NCBI GenBank assembly: GCA_001414345.1
Contig: LLCB01000051.1
Location: 1-64,000, forward strand
Length of the DNA stretch: 64,000 nt
Direction: 5' to 3'
From: Hymenoscyphus infarciens
Taxonomy: Eukaryota; Ascomycota; Leotiomycetes; Helotiales; Helotiaceae
Below are positions 23,904 through 36,610 of the stretch, piece after piece (position 1 is the first letter of the stretch; the number at the start of each line of letters is the position of its first letter). The position numbers and the translations under genes are program-made. The notes under the pieces are model-generated. The model ran no database searches. It worked only from the letters and a program-made list of their open reading frames with translations, and was not told where the DNA came from.

Positions 23904-24254
23904 TGTAACGGCACGAAATACACATAACTACAGTAGAGGTATATAGGAGTGCGTATGGTAGAATGACGTGTGTAGATACTAGGCTCTAATATAGAAGAAA
24001 ACAATAACTAGCCTTTTCTGACTCTAAGAGTAGGCTGCTATATATAAGAGGTTTCGGATAATACAAAAGGGGTACGAAACCGAACAACGACATACGTCGG
24101 CTAATATAAAAGCTCGAACTCTACGAAGTACGTCCGAAAGTCTAGACGGACGTAACCTTCCTAAATTAGACAATGTAAAACAACAACTACTAAAAGCTAA
24201 TATGTACGGCATATACTACGTAATATCGGCTATATAGGACAGCATGCCGTTACA
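23904..24254 (-). repeat. Element 1, 3' LTR
   Basis: 351 bp, begins TGTAACGGCA and ends TGCCGTTACA. The internal side carries the polypurine tract. Confidence 0.92.
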
Positions 24255-24300
24255 TCCCCCTCCCTTAAAAAAGACTCGTCCCGAGTCTTCTCTCTCTTAT
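24255..24300 (-). other. Element 1 polypurine tract and adjacent hairpin
   Basis: Read on the minus strand, AAGGGAGGGGGA ends exactly at the LTR boundary, as expected for the plus-strand primer. Just upstream a perfect 8-bp stem (AAGACTCG / CGAGTCTT on the plus strand, loop TCC) can form. The same stem position is kept in elements 2 and 4 although the bases differ. Confidence 0.75.
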
Positions 24301-24724
24301 CGTTTAGGGTCGAATCGAGATGCTATGGCATTATTGTCAAGGCTGAATCGAGATAGAGTAAGTTGTTACATTAGTTGTATTTTGTTAATTTTGTTATAAG
24401 CGAGAAGGTCAGGGTCTAAATCGTAGCTAACCCGAGTTCATAGATACTTTATTTATCGTAATTTTTATCGTAAGCGAGACGAGTGTTAAGATGTCGGGTC
24501 TGAATTATAACTGACCCAATTCGTAGATGCTTACAAAATAGAGACTTCGTTTCCAATCCTTCAGTATCAAAGCAAGTATTCGCGTCCGCTAAAAGAGTGT
24601 AGTCCGATCCGTCTAGCAGGTCGGAAAAAGTTCAAAGTTCAAAAGTTCGGAGTAAAAATCAGAAAAAAGTCAAAAGTTGAATTCGAAAGTTCAGAGTAGA
24701 GTCGGAAGTCGTTCGGTTAAGAGG

Positions 24725-26980
24725 CAGTGATAACTCAGTTAAGAGCTCACTTCGAGAGCGTTCCGATTCGCATCAGATTCGAATTCGAATGAAAAAAAGA
24801 GTATAGGTTTATCCGAAATAAAGTCGGCGGAAGTTCAAAGTAGAGTCGGATGGTGTTCAGTCGAGATTAACAGCGATAACTCAATTAAGAGCTCACTTCT
24901 CTGAGTTTCGTCCTGATAGAGAGCGCATTTCAACCGATTCGCATCCGATTCGAAGAAGTCAAATGAAAAAAGAACTTCTGGCCCGGCTAGAAGTGAAAGA
25001 AAGTAATAAAAGTAAGAAAGAATGTAAAGACTGTAAGACTCTGATCAGAGTCGGTGGCGGTTCGGCTGGTTAAAAGAGTTTATTGCTGAATGTTGAAAAC
25101 GCTGTCTAAGTATCTAGACAACAAAAGGGGTAGTTTCAGGTGGTTAAAGGCGAAGTTGTTTCCGAAGTTGTCAGAGTTTTATTATCCGAAGTTCAAGATA
25201 ATAAAAGGAGTAGTTCTAGCTAGTTAAAGGCGAAATTGTTACCGAAGTTTATCGAATTGTTCGAGTATCTAGGGACAATAAAAGGGGTGGTTTCGGCTGG
25301 TTAAAAGAGTTGTTGCTAAATGTTAAAAATGCTGTCCGAAGTTCGAGATAACAAAAAAGGGGTATAGTCCAATCCGTCTAGCGGGTCGGAGAAAAATTTC
25401 AAAAGGTCGAAGGTGAATTTAGAGTGGAGTCGGAGGTCGTTCGGTTAAGAGGCAGTGATAACTTAGTTAAGAGCTCACTTCGAGAGCGTACTGATTCGTA
25501 TCTGATTTAAATTCGAATAAAAAGAGTATAGGTCTGAAAAAGTTTAGAATAAAGTTGGAAGCGAATTCAGAGTAGAGTTGGAGGCGAACATTGAGAGGTA
25601 ATGTTATAGGTGACAGTGATGTCTCAGCTAAGAGTTCACTTCGAGGGCGTACTGATTCGCATCTGATTCGAAAGATTCACTAAAAGAGTGTAAGTCTGAA
25701 AAATTTCAGAGTAAAGTCGGAACCGAAAAAGTTAATAACGTCGTAGACAGTGATAACTCAGCTAAGAGGTCACTATCCTTTCGAGAGCGTACTGATTCTA
25801 TTCGTATCCGATTCGAAAGTTTTAAATGAAAAAAAGGACTTCTGGCCCGGCCAGAAGTGAAAAGAAAGTAAAGAATGTAAGACTCTATACCAGAGCCGGT
25901 GGGGTTTCGGCTGGTCAAAGGCGAGGTTGATGCCGAAGTTGTCAAAGTTGAAAATGCCGTCCGAAGTTTGGGATAATAAAAGGGACAGTTACAGATACGG
26001 TAGCATCTAAGTTCAGATGTCTAGTTGTATGAAACTGTATTGCTTAGGCCTGTAGGCTGCCTCGTTCCCTTTAGTAATTTAGGTCTAAATCAGGGTACTT
26101 AAGGACTTATTCGAAATCGTCTTCTAATTCTAATTCTACTTTAGAAGTAACAGGAAAAAGTTCAAAGTAAAATTATAAAAGTTTAAAGTAGATCGGATAG
26201 TGCTTAGTTAAGAAACAGTGATAACTTAGTTAAGAGTTTACTTTTTTGTTTTATCTTAATAGAAAGCGTATTTTAACTAACTCGTATCTACTTCAAAAAG
26301 TTTAAATAAAAAAAAGGAACTTCTAGCCTAGCTAGAAAAGTAAGAAAGACTCTATACCGGAGTCGGTAGGGTTTTGGCTAGTTAAAGGAGTTTAATGCCG
26401 AAGTTGTTATATTGCCTTATTCCCTTTAAGGTACTTAAGGACTTAAATATCTTCCGATTTCGAATTCCACTTCTAAAGTAGAGGATAATTCACTATTATA
26501 TTATAGGGAGTTTAAGGCTGAATTAGATAAAGAGAGGGTATTTTAGACCGTAGTATTAATATCTTATAACTTAGCGTTTTAGCAGGTCTCCTTATCTATA
26601 GCTAAAAGATTATTTACTATCTTAGTAAAGTTGTAATTCTAGCGTCTTATAAGAGTAGTAGAGGCGTTTTAGAGCTGAGGTATAATCTTATTTTGTCCTA
26701 TATATAAAAGAACCTTTCCGATTCTAGTATCTATCTAAGTATGGTCGTACTTAAAAAGTAACCTTTTAAAGTCGGCAAAAGTTTCTTCAGCGTATTCTCC
26801 TCCTAATTCTACTTCTATCTCTTTTAACTTCCATCTCTTTTAACCTTTGTACCGGCGGCTGGGACTCGGTTTATAACCGTAGTCTTTTAAATGTTCACTA
26901 GTAGAGGTTCAAGAGGAGTTTAGAGTAGAGTTGGATAATGTTTAGTTAAGATTAAAGATAGCGATAACTTAGCTAAGAGC
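24725..26980 (-). repeat. Repeated hairpin modules in element 1 non-coding region
   Basis: The motif AGTGATAACTCAGTTAAGAG recurs near 24725, 24883, 25453, 25612, 25747, 26217 and 26957 (plus-strand reading). A stem ACTTCTGGC / GCCAGAAGT with loop CCG occurs at 25838-25858 and mutated near 24972 and 26319. A second small stem (GACTCT / AGAGTC) follows. The same modules occur in elements 2 (8173-8193) and 3 (39465-39485). Confidence 0.75.
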
Positions 26981-28130
26981 TTACTTCTTTGGTCCTGATA
27001 GAAAGCGTATTTTAACTAATTTATATCTAATTTAAGGTTTAGGAAGTAGTAGGAAGTTTATTAGAGGCAGAGGCCTATAAGCGAAAGAGGTTTAAACATA
27101 GGCTTTAAAAAGTAAAGGAGGGTTTAAACAAAAGTTTAAAAAAGGGTTAGATCAGTAAGGGTTTAAAGATAAAGTGTTTTTTAAGTTATTAACTTTATAG
27201 TTCGCTTAGGAGTATGTCTATCTCGTCTAACCAATTATTTTATCCTTTGTTTTTATACCGCTATCTTGTTAATATATTGTCCACATCTAAGAAGTCTTAC
27301 TTATTATTTTATTAAGACCTTCTAGGTCTTAGTATATAGTTACAGATCTAAGAGGGTTCAGAGGGTCTTTTAAAAAGGGGAGTAGCCTTAAAAGAGGGTT
27401 GTCAGAAGGTATTAGAAGTAGCTGCCTATAGCTAAAAGAGGTATAAATTTAGGCTTAGAAGTAGGAGAGGGTTCGATTAAGGGTTCAAAAGAGGATTAGA
27501 TTAGGGAGGGTTAGAAGGTAAAGTGTTTTGTTAACTTTAAATTATAAGCTCGCTTATCCGTCTTTCTAGCTTAACTAGCTAATTCCTTATTTCTTAATTC
27601 TCTACTTCTAAAGCTTATATAACTAACTATATCTAGTCTATATTTAAGAAGTCCTACTAGTCTCTTTGACTATTATTTTGTTAGGATCTTCTTAATCTTA
27701 GTATACAGGTACTATTCAAGCAGCTTTTAGAAAGGGGGGTAGCCCTAGAAGGGCGTTTAACGCCTTATAGCAGAACTAGGTTCGATATTTCAAAGATACC
27801 GATTTAGGAGAGGGGGGGGGTAAGATTAGATTCAAAAGCCTTCTAGATAACTATTATAAGTCGGCTTATTTACTAAATCTAGGGTTATTAGGACTCTTAG
27901 GAAATACTCAGCGTATTCTAATCCCTTAACATATACTAAAATACGATTTATACTAGCTATCTATATAGATAATAAACTCTACTATTACTAGCTGTCCAGG
28001 TAGTCTCTAATTACCCAGCTATATAAGAATATCATCGTAATATTCTAAATCAAGTATAAATCGACTTTTAAACAAGGAGTAGCAATAAGCTTAAAAAGAG
28101 ATATTATTAAAGCCGTCACTAGTAAAGAAG

Positions 28131-28250
28131 AGTTATTATTTTTATATAACAGTACGAAATATACATAACTACAGTAGAGGCATATAGGAGTACGTATAGT
28201 AGAATAACGTGTGTAGATACTAGGCTCTAATACAGAAGAAAACAATAACT
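28131..28250 (-). promoter_or_regulatory. Element 1 self-priming pair
   Basis: The primer site (plus strand AGTTATTATTTT, 28131-28142) lies 2 nt from the LTR. The LTR copy at 28239-28250 is AAAACAATAACT, complementary over 12 nt with one mismatch of the RIP type (C to T). Confidence 0.6.
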
Positions 28251-28495
28251 AGCCTTTTCTAACTCTAAGAGTAGGCTGCTATATACAAGAGGTTTCAGAC
28301 AATACAAAAGGGGTACGAAACCGAACAACGACATACGTCGGCTAATACAAAAGCCTAAACCCTACAAAGTACGTCCGAAAGTCTAGACAGACGTAACCTT
28401 CCTAAATTAGACAATACAAAACAACAACTACCGAAAGCTAATATATACGGCATATGCCACGTAATATCGGCTATACAGGACGGCATGCCGTCATA
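28145..28495 (-). repeat. Element 1, 5' LTR
   Basis: 351 bp. On the minus strand a TATATAG box near 28279-28285 precedes the predicted RNA start at 28250 by about 30 nt. Confidence 0.9.
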
Positions 28496-28500
28496 AGTAG

Positions 28501-31500
28501 TACTAAAGTAGAAGTTCTTTCTATTTTAAATCTCTTCTTTATATATAATAAAGCTATTTTAAGTTATAATACTATATATTTTAATACTACTACTTCTAAA
28601 ATATACTCTCTTACTTCTTAAAAAACTTCTTTATTTATAAATATATATACTTATATATATATTAAGCTACTTTTAGTAGTACTCTTTCTATTTTAAATAG
28701 TAATACTACTAAGATAGATTCTCTTTATATTTTAAAATTCTTGAATATATATAGAAAGAGATTTATTTATAATAGATTTATTTATAGTAATAGTATACTA
28801 GATTCTAGTAGATATATTATTAGTATAACTTATAGTTATAAAAGTGATATAAAAGGAGTTATATTATTATTCGTATATACTAAGTAAAGCTAGCTACGAT
28901 ACTTATCTAAATAGTTCTTAAGTAAGAAGGTTACGTGTTTCTATACGTCTTAATTAGAGTAGCTTTTTTAAAATAATAGACGTTAGTATCTTTAAAATTA
29001 TTAAAAACCTTCTATCTAGTCTAACTAATTATAGCTCTCTATTCTCTATTCTTAACTAATAAGAAAGCTTTAATTTAAGCTTTTATTATCTTCTATTTTA
29101 TTCTATCTAATCTTTAAGTTTAATATTTAGCTTATTAGTATTTATTAACTTTTATAAGACGTTATAATAACTCTTTTTAGTTATATTATTTATAGAATTA
29201 CTTTTACTATTAATTTATTTAATCTTATTAATCTCTTTTAACTTATATATCTTTTAAAAGTATATAATATTAATTATTAGTTCCTTCTCTTTACTTATAT
29301 CTAACTTAGCTATATATTTATAAATAGACTTTAAATTAGTAGATACTATAAATAGAATCTTAAAACCTAAGATACTTTCTAAAGTAAGTTTAATTAAAGC
29401 TATAATATTAAAACTAGAGCTTATTATATATAGTTCTACTACTAAAACACTATAGATAACTCTCTTATACTTAGTAGAAGACTAATATAAAATATTAGTA
29501 TTATTGTTCTTATTTATAAATATAATAATAAGTTCTTATTATTAGCGAATAATCTATTAGTAAAAGTATATAACTATAAAGAAGACTTATCTAATTTAAT
29601 AAATTTAAGTTCTCTTATAATATTATTAATTTATTATTAAATATACTTATTAAAGAGTAAAATATCGTTATCTTAGAAATTAATAGTTTAGATAATATAT
29701 AATAAATCGAAGATAGCTTTAGATTATAATACTATAGCTAAGTATACTTCTTAGACTCGTTATATAATCTATTAGTTCTTAGTATTTACTATATATAAAG
29801 TGTCTTTTATATTAAATATTATATTTAGTATATATTATACTAAATTTAATTATTTTACGTAGTTCTAGATAAGTAAGATAGAGCTATCTTAATACTTAAT
29901 TATTAGCGCTTTATTAAATTTAATTAGATAATTAATAGTAGGCTCTTCGCTTTTCTTAGAGATAACTCTAGCTTTTCTATCTTATTCTAGTTTATATTAA
30001 TTATTTAGTATAAGAATAAGAGATTTAGTAATAGATAGTAACTCGATAGTAAGCTTTCGTCTCTCGCTTATTTTTAAAGAGAAGTCTATAAATAAACTAC
30101 TTTCTCTTATATTTATAAGTTAGATACTATCTTATTTATATATATTCGAGTCTTTTACTCTAATAATTCTTATTCTTTTATTAAGTAGGAAATTAAGATA
30201 ACTAAATATTATCGACTACGATATACTAATACTATTAAGATAGAATTCGCTAGGTTAATATAAGAAATCTACTAGATGTTTATTCGCTTATAAGAGTAAG
30301 TAAATAGATATTAGAAGTCTATCTACTTAGTTCTTACTTTACTTATATTAAATTAAGGAATATAGCTCTTTAATTCTTCGAATTTAAAGAGTCTTTAATT
30401 ATTTACAAAGTTAAAAAGTCTACTAAAGTATTTCTAATCTCTTTTAGAGAAGATGTTTACGAAAATAACTAATTACAAATCTTTAGAGAGAGATAGAATT
30501 AGAGCGAATCCTTAGTTATATTATACTTCTAAGTTATAAACCTATAGCTCTTATAAGTGTTCAAAGTATAAAAGAAGTAATAAGCTAAAGTAAGACTTAA
30601 TAACTCTAATAAGCTTAGGTATATAATAATCTTATTTAATCTCAAACGTGATAAGTTTTATAGTCTATAGAATATCTTAACTTCCCGTTCCTAAAAGCTA
30701 CTTAGAATTAAGAAGAGATTACTATATATTATTATAGCCTCTCTTAGAAAGTATATATAACTAGTATTTATTCGATAGTAGAAGCACTATCGATAGTAAA
30801 ACTTCCGCTTTATTATAAAGCTCTCTCTTAAGAAAGAATTGAAAAGTGATTATATTCTAGTTATCTCGTCACTTTATAACTTTCTAGTTATAACTTTATA
30901 TAAGTTCTACTATTTAATAGAATATTCTAGTATACGAAAAAAGAAATAAATAAACATATATAAGAGGCTTATATATATAGTCAAGGTTAGGCCTACTAAA
31001 TAGATTATATAAAAGACACTTTTATATTTATTTTTCGTTTCTTATAGTTATTAGATAGTTTACTTTAATTAGTTTAACTTTATAAAACGTTTTATGAAAT
31101 TTATATAAAATTATTCAGCTAGGATTAATAATTATCCGTGTTACGTATAAGCCTAAACTAGTAGTTTTCACTTACTCTCTAAGTATTAATTTTATATTAT
31201 ATTACTAGCTATTAGTTAAGATAAGCTATTACGTATCTAGAATAACTACTAAATAGTATTAGATCCGACCTTATAAATATCCGCTAGTTACGTAGTAGCT
31301 ATAATAGTATAATAATATAATATTTAGCTTAGAACTTTAAGTTAAAACAAATCCGATAATTACGTAAGTGTCTTAGTCTAAGATTCTAGGCTAAATATTA
31401 TAATAACTATAGGGTTTTATTACGTGAATTATACTCTCTATTTATCTAAAATATATAAAAAGTTATAATATTTATATATATATATTCGTTTTATTTCAAC

Positions 31501-32320
31501 TAGTTTATAGAAATATATTAAGCTTTAAATTTATTTCAAATACTTCTTATTTATATATTTTTATTATCTTATATTTAGTTAGAAGCTTTAGTTAAGATTA
31601 GTGTTTTTTTTTCCTAGCTAGATTAGTACTTCTATTCTTTCTAAAAGTTTCTATCTATACTTTTTCTTACTCTTAAAACTATTCTTTCTTATTATATTCT
31701 CTCTTTTAAACGCTTCTAGTTTATTATTTTCTTTCTCTAGCTTTTAATATATCTATTTCTTCTAATTTTATACTTTTAACACGTCTATCTCTTCTAATTC
31801 TATATAAGGCTAATTTCCTTTCTATATCTAGTAAGAAGAATAGAAAAGTTTATATATTATTCTATAGAAGTAAGTAAAGTAGGTTAGTTTATAAGAGAAG
31901 TATACTATCTCTACTCTAATATTCTCTCTCTCTTATAGAGATAATATATACTCTCTAGAACTTCTCTTATATACTAATCTACTTTACGATTTATTTTAGA
32001 GTACTCTTCTCTACCTAGCTACTTCTATTCTATACTTCTTACTCTTCTCTCTCTTTCTAGCCTCTCTTTTTAGTTTTTTTTAGCTATTCTAATTCTTCTT
32101 TTATAATTATTCTTTCTCTTCTATTATATTCTAATATATTAGAGTATTCTTTCTTATCTTAATACCTAGAAGCGTTTAATAGTAGAAATCTAAAACACTA
32201 GTTAAGATTATAATATAAAACTTTAATTACGACTCTAGTATAGAGTTTTATAATAAGATAAGCTTACTAGACACTAAAGATAGATATCTATATAATAGCT
32301 TAGATTAGTTTCTATAAATC
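28501..32320. other. RIP-degraded block, identity unknown
   Basis: AT-rich sequence with all frames closed. Slightly less mutated patches occur at 30400-31420, with a short inverted pair (ATAATATTTAGC near 31318 and GCTAAATATTAT near 31397). I could not recognise any transposon protein. Confidence 0.6.
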
Positions 32321-32630
32321 TAAGTCTATATAATAAATAGAAGAATAAAAGATTAATTATTTATTATAAATATTAAATAAATATATAATATTCTAACTAT
32401 TTATTTATACTATAGAGTCTTATATAAATATATTACGAATAGTTTCTATTTATTAGACGTAGTATCCGCTCTCTAGTTCTTAGTATATAGATAATAAAAT
32501 TTACCTCTCTCTTATACGTACGTACTATCTTCTCTTTTAATTTTAATTATTTATATAAGTTCGATTATCTCTCTTTTTAAGTCTTTAAAATCATCTAAAT
32601 CTACTTAGTAGTTGTTATTCTATATACGTT
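32321..32630. mobile_element. Truncated copy related to the hAT-like MITE
   Basis: The sequence begins TAAGTCTATATAATAAATA and matches the left 200-300 bp of the element at 33021-33736 with many C/T and A/G changes. The right end is not found before unmutated sequence begins at about 32640. Confidence 0.55.
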
Positions 32631-33012
32631 CTTCTAAAAGTCGGATTTTGAACCTTACTACGTAACTGTCTAAGTGCTAGGGTACGTTATAGAAAAAGTA
32701 GAAAAGCACTTTCTAAAAGGATCCACACACTTGAAATGAAGCGTTCCAAAGGTTTTGAGAGGCTTAAGTAGATACGCGGGAGCTTCTTTGGAAACGATAA
32801 AAAAAAGGTTTCCTCCGCTCTACTAATGTCCCTTCTTCTGCGTAGTTTAGGTGAAAAGAACTTTTGGAAAACCTAAACGTCTAATTTTTAAAAACGAGAA
32901 CAAATACTTTTTAAGTAATTGGTTCATGTGAGAGTTATTCACTCGCTACTTATTTGATAACAGAAGGAAATCAACAGTGAAACTTTCGCTTCTTGAAAGT
33001 TTATAGAAGGGA
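32631..33012. other. Unmutated single-copy stretch
   Basis: Normal composition between two RIP-mutated copies. No gene is seen. Confidence 0.5.
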
Positions 33013-33020
33013 GCCATAAG

Positions 33021-33736
33021 TAGGTCTATATAACGAATAGATGAATAAAATATTAATTATTCATTATAAATATTAAATAAATATATAGTATTCAAGCGAT
33101 TATTCGAGCAATAAGAGCTTAAATGAATAGATTACGAATATTTTCTATTTATTAAGCTTAATATCTGCTCTCTAGGTCTTAGTATAGAGGGTTCGTATAA
33201 GTTGAATTTTACTCTCTTTTTATATATATATTTAAATATAACTAAACTATAAATTCACTTACTTTTAATTATTATTAATAGATTACTATCGTCTCTACTC
33301 TTTATTACTTATATTATATGAAATAGAGTGTTATGTTAAAGGGTATTATATGATACTCTACTTTCTAAAATATTATATACGTGACCTTTAAGCTAAGGTT
33401 TAAACTAAGGTTTCGATGTCGAAAGAGTTAAAAGGCTCTACTCTTTTTACCTTATTTAATAATTTATCTACTTTTTTAGCCTAGAAACGCCTCGGCGTAG
33501 CCTAATTAAGATGACGAAAGCGACTTAAGCGGATAATTTTAAGGGATTTTTATATATATTTAGATAAGTGAGAAACCATATTAAAAGGGTAGAGAATATA
33601 GAATATTTATAAATAAACGACTGCTATTTACACCTTAAACGCTCCTTATTCTTGAATAATTCGAAGGGTATTTTATCCGTGGAAAATCGTGAATATTCTG
33701 AATATATTCCTAGCTTTTATTCGTTGTGCAGACCTA
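33021..33736. mobile_element. hAT-like non-autonomous element (716 bp)
   Basis: A perfect 8-bp target duplication GCCATAAG flanks it (33013-33020 and 33737-33744). The ends TAGGTCTATATAACGAATA and (right, reversed) TAGGTCTGCACAACGAATA form 19-bp inverted repeats that differ only by RIP-type changes. An 8-bp duplication with TA-starting ends is characteristic of hAT transposons. The interior has no open frame, so it depends on a transposase elsewhere. Confidence 0.8.
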
Positions 33737-33744
33737 GCCATAAG

Positions 33745-35028
33745 TAGACTCATTTCCACTTCCTTTGTTCTTTGTTGTTCTTTTAATTATCCAGAGTGTC
33801 GCTGAAGGAAGAGAGTACATGTTACTCTGCTGTAGCAAACCGATCGGCTTCATGTCGTCGTTGCAAACTGTTCAACCCAAGTTCTCCCACTTAATATACA
33901 ATGGAAGTTGGAGGATACTTTCTAGAAATCAAAGCAGTTTTACACCAGCTAGAAAGAAGTGTGGGCACATGGGTCGTTAATTTGAGGCACTGAAAAATCG
34001 CATAGTGGGGACAATAACCAACTTCACACTGGCCCATGATAATTGTTGATGAAAGTTTAAGGTCATCTTTGAAAGATCTGGGGGAAAATTGTAGGCAAGG
34101 CAGAAACTATTTTTGTCATTTCAAGGGTTTAGACAGTCTAATCCAATCACCATTCCAAGGATCCTTTTCCAGGGGGTCAACAACAGTGTTTCTTTCCACA
34201 AACTTTCAGTTCTTGGGAAGTATAAGTAAATTTTCTGACGCCTGCTTAGAAAGATGGAAAACAGAGAATGGCGATAAGGTCGAAGCTACTGTCTGTCTGT
34301 TGCACGTATCAAGTTAAAACCATTGCAACACTACGAATTTTATTTTCTGGTATGGGCTTCAGGATGAATGACAGGAAACTTTTACTTTTGTTTATTTGGT
34401 GGAAGAAACTGTACCTTTGTAATTAATTTGACTATGAAAGGAAGATCGGCAGTTGATACGTGGCTTCTTGAAAGAAAGTCGAAGAATTTTTGAAGACTTG
34501 TTGAGGATGGATGACTTAGTACTGTAGAGGGTGATTCTTGCTCCTAACGTTGGTCATTGTCCTTTTTCCAAGGAGACAAACGAAGCTTCACGCCATCTAT
34601 GGCGTAAGCCCATCTTGGAGTCTTTTTTTATTCTTTAACCAAAGAACTGGGGAAGGAGTTAAACAGAGCAAGTTTCAATCAAGTGAAATCAAGATACGTC
34701 CATTTCTTCTCCTCCATAGCTATCAGTATCCTTTATGGAAGCCACCAGCGAACCGATAATTTACAAGAATTCAGGAATGATGGAAGTTAAAAGTTGTAGT
34801 CTCAAATGACTTTCAATTCCCAGTATGCCAGTACCTAGAAACTCGCTAAGCAGATTTCGCGCCACCAAGCTCACTTCCAAGTTCTCAGCCAGTACTATCA
34901 TGTATGAACTCCCCAACGCTCCACCAGAAACATATCGCATCTCATTTTCTGCTAGTCCCAAAGCACAAACCCGCAGATTACCATTTCCCAATACCCCAGC
35001 GCGCAGAAGTGGCATGTTCCACGGCCCC
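33745..35028. other. Normal-composition region, no firm gene
   Basis: Small plus-strand frames (33765-33980, 34036-34317, 34538-34759) show no domain. A minus-strand frame at 34761-35141 looks protein-like and partly overlaps the 3' end of the gene at 35029-35904; it may be an alternative C-terminus of that gene. Confidence 0.4.
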
Positions 35029-35904
35029 TTAACTAATCTTTTTAGTATAATTACCAATAAAGCTATGGACCTTCCCAAAGAACACATCCTCGCCATTAAG
35101 TTGAAGTTGATAGTCATCATACCCCTCTCCCCTAGCATCATAAACTTGCTTGGTGCAGATTCTCAAAAGGTTAACCATCTTCTCCCACGTAACCACCTCT
35201 CCTGCCACAAGTGGAAGTCTGGCGCCGTAGATCTTGACATGAGTGATCAAGCCTCTCGTATACGGTGACTCTCTAGGGACCCGGATCATTTCACCGGACG
35301 CATCGTGGAGGGAGGCGGAGATCTCGATATTCCAGTGGAAACGCTGTGGCTTATTGTAGGGTGGTTGTTCGATTGAGCCCCTGTGTGGATTTTGGAGTTA
35401 GTTTCGTATTTTGAAAAAAGTTTTGGGAGTTTCTAAGGTTGTTTTGGGAGTAAAGAGGAGCAACACTTGACTCCCTAAACCCCTGGAATAGAGAGGATAA
35501 TCCTCCAAGAATGTTGAACTGACCAGAGAGAGATCTTTCCTCGGAGGGAAGTACCGGCGGCAGCGGTGGCAGGGATGGAGAAGAGGTCGAGGTACTTTTG
35601 GTCGATGGATAGGAGGTACTCGTTTAGGGAGCCAATTTGGAGGATTGGTTGTGGGGGCTTCTTGGAGTCTGTTGGGAGGAAGAGGAAGGGGTTATCGTTG
35701 GAGATTTGGGAGGTGTGGAGGTGGTTTAATAATGCGCAGCGTAGCTTCGTGAACTGGAAAGAAGATGGTTAGCTTGTTGATTTCCCAGATCAGGGAGTTT
35801 GTTGTGCGAAGAGGGGAACTTGAACTTACAGCATCGGCCGTATCAGTAGGCCAATATGGCTCATCGGGGCGTATCGTATTCTCTAGTGGAGGTGTTGAAG
35901 CCAT
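35029..35904 (-). CDS. Conserved-looking protein of unknown function, three exons
   Basis: Exons 35830-35904, 35524-35753 and 35029-35380 join to 218 codons plus stop. Start ATG 35904 opens MASTPPLENTIRPDEPYWPT. Intron 1 (76 bp) has GTAAGT, CTAAC and CAG; intron 2 (143 bp) has GTCAGT and CAG. Exon 3 reads FHWNIEISASLHDASGEM followed by a Tyr/Val-rich beta-like segment and EVVTWEKMVNLLRICTKQVY. I do not recognise a family. The last residues are uncertain because a second protein-like frame continues downstream after FIG. The gene is divergent from that at 36611 and the two share some layout. Confidence 0.6.
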
Positions 35905-36610
35905 TTTTAGGCGAGTATCAAAAGGCAGAGGTTGCCTTGTGTTTCGGAGTGTTGTTTATAGAAGTAGTTGCTATCTTTAAGTCGCAGAGGAAGAAAGTGG
36001 TGTAGTGCTGGTGGTGGGTGGATAGAACAGTCAAAGCAAGGCTGTCTCTATGGAAAAAGAACGTTTGGCTGAACTTTCCCTTGTTGTACAAGGCTACAAT
36101 GCAAAGGCAGCCTCGCTAGCCACCATTATTTTTGCTAGTGAAATGAACGACGCATCTTTACAGGTGGTACACTATGGAATAAACAGACAGGACCAAGTCA
36201 GGTAGGTATGTAAGGTAGTCATGCATCTAGTCACTGGCTTAAACCATGTATGTTAATTCAGTTTATACAAGTAGTAGTCTTGGTTACTACATTATGTTGA
36301 TTTTGAATCTGTTTACACAATTTGACAGTTAGTTTTTGCCAAGACACATATCCCCTGTGTAGGGTGAATGTGGGGAGGTATAAGGCCATCAAAGGCTGAT
36401 TGAACAAATAGGAGGTCAAGAAAAGGCGCGTACCCACTTTTCGGTTGCCTTTTTATCAGACTTAAAGCCCTTCAAGTTCACCCACTGAATTCTTCCTTCC
36501 CAACCTTCAACATCATCAAATTGCACCACCAAGCTTCTACTATTGTAGCGGTTTGCCCACCCATTCACCGATACGAAGTCGCTAAATTCAATACATCTGC
36601 CAGATTCACG
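35905..36610. promoter_or_regulatory. Shared divergent intergenic region
   Basis: About 700 bp lie between the two outward-facing starts at 35904 (minus) and 36611 (plus), so it should contain both promoters. No gene is supported within it. Confidence 0.5.

Larger units (their letters stand above)
23904..28495 (-). mobile_element. Complete non-autonomous LTR retrotransposon, 4.6 kb (element 1)
   Basis: LTRs of exactly 351 bp (23904-24254 and 28145-28495) are flanked by a perfect 5-bp duplication AGTAG (23899-23903 and 28496-28500). The left LTR keeps a perfect 10-bp terminal inverted repeat, TGTAACGGCA...TGCCGTTACA. On the minus strand the order is 5' LTR, self-complementary primer site, leader with a G run on the plus strand, degraded gag-like region (about 26400-27200), a long non-coding part with repeated hairpin modules (24300-26340), and polypurine tract AAGGGAGGGGGA directly against the left LTR. 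No RT or integrase is recognisable in the 3890-bp interior. The zinc-knuckle segment of element 3 is missing. Parts near the left LTR are lightly mutated. Confidence 0.92.

Noticed and set aside
24725..26980. Repeated modules as a CRISPR-like array
   Set aside because: Repeats are degenerate, unevenly spaced and inside an LTR element of a eukaryote.
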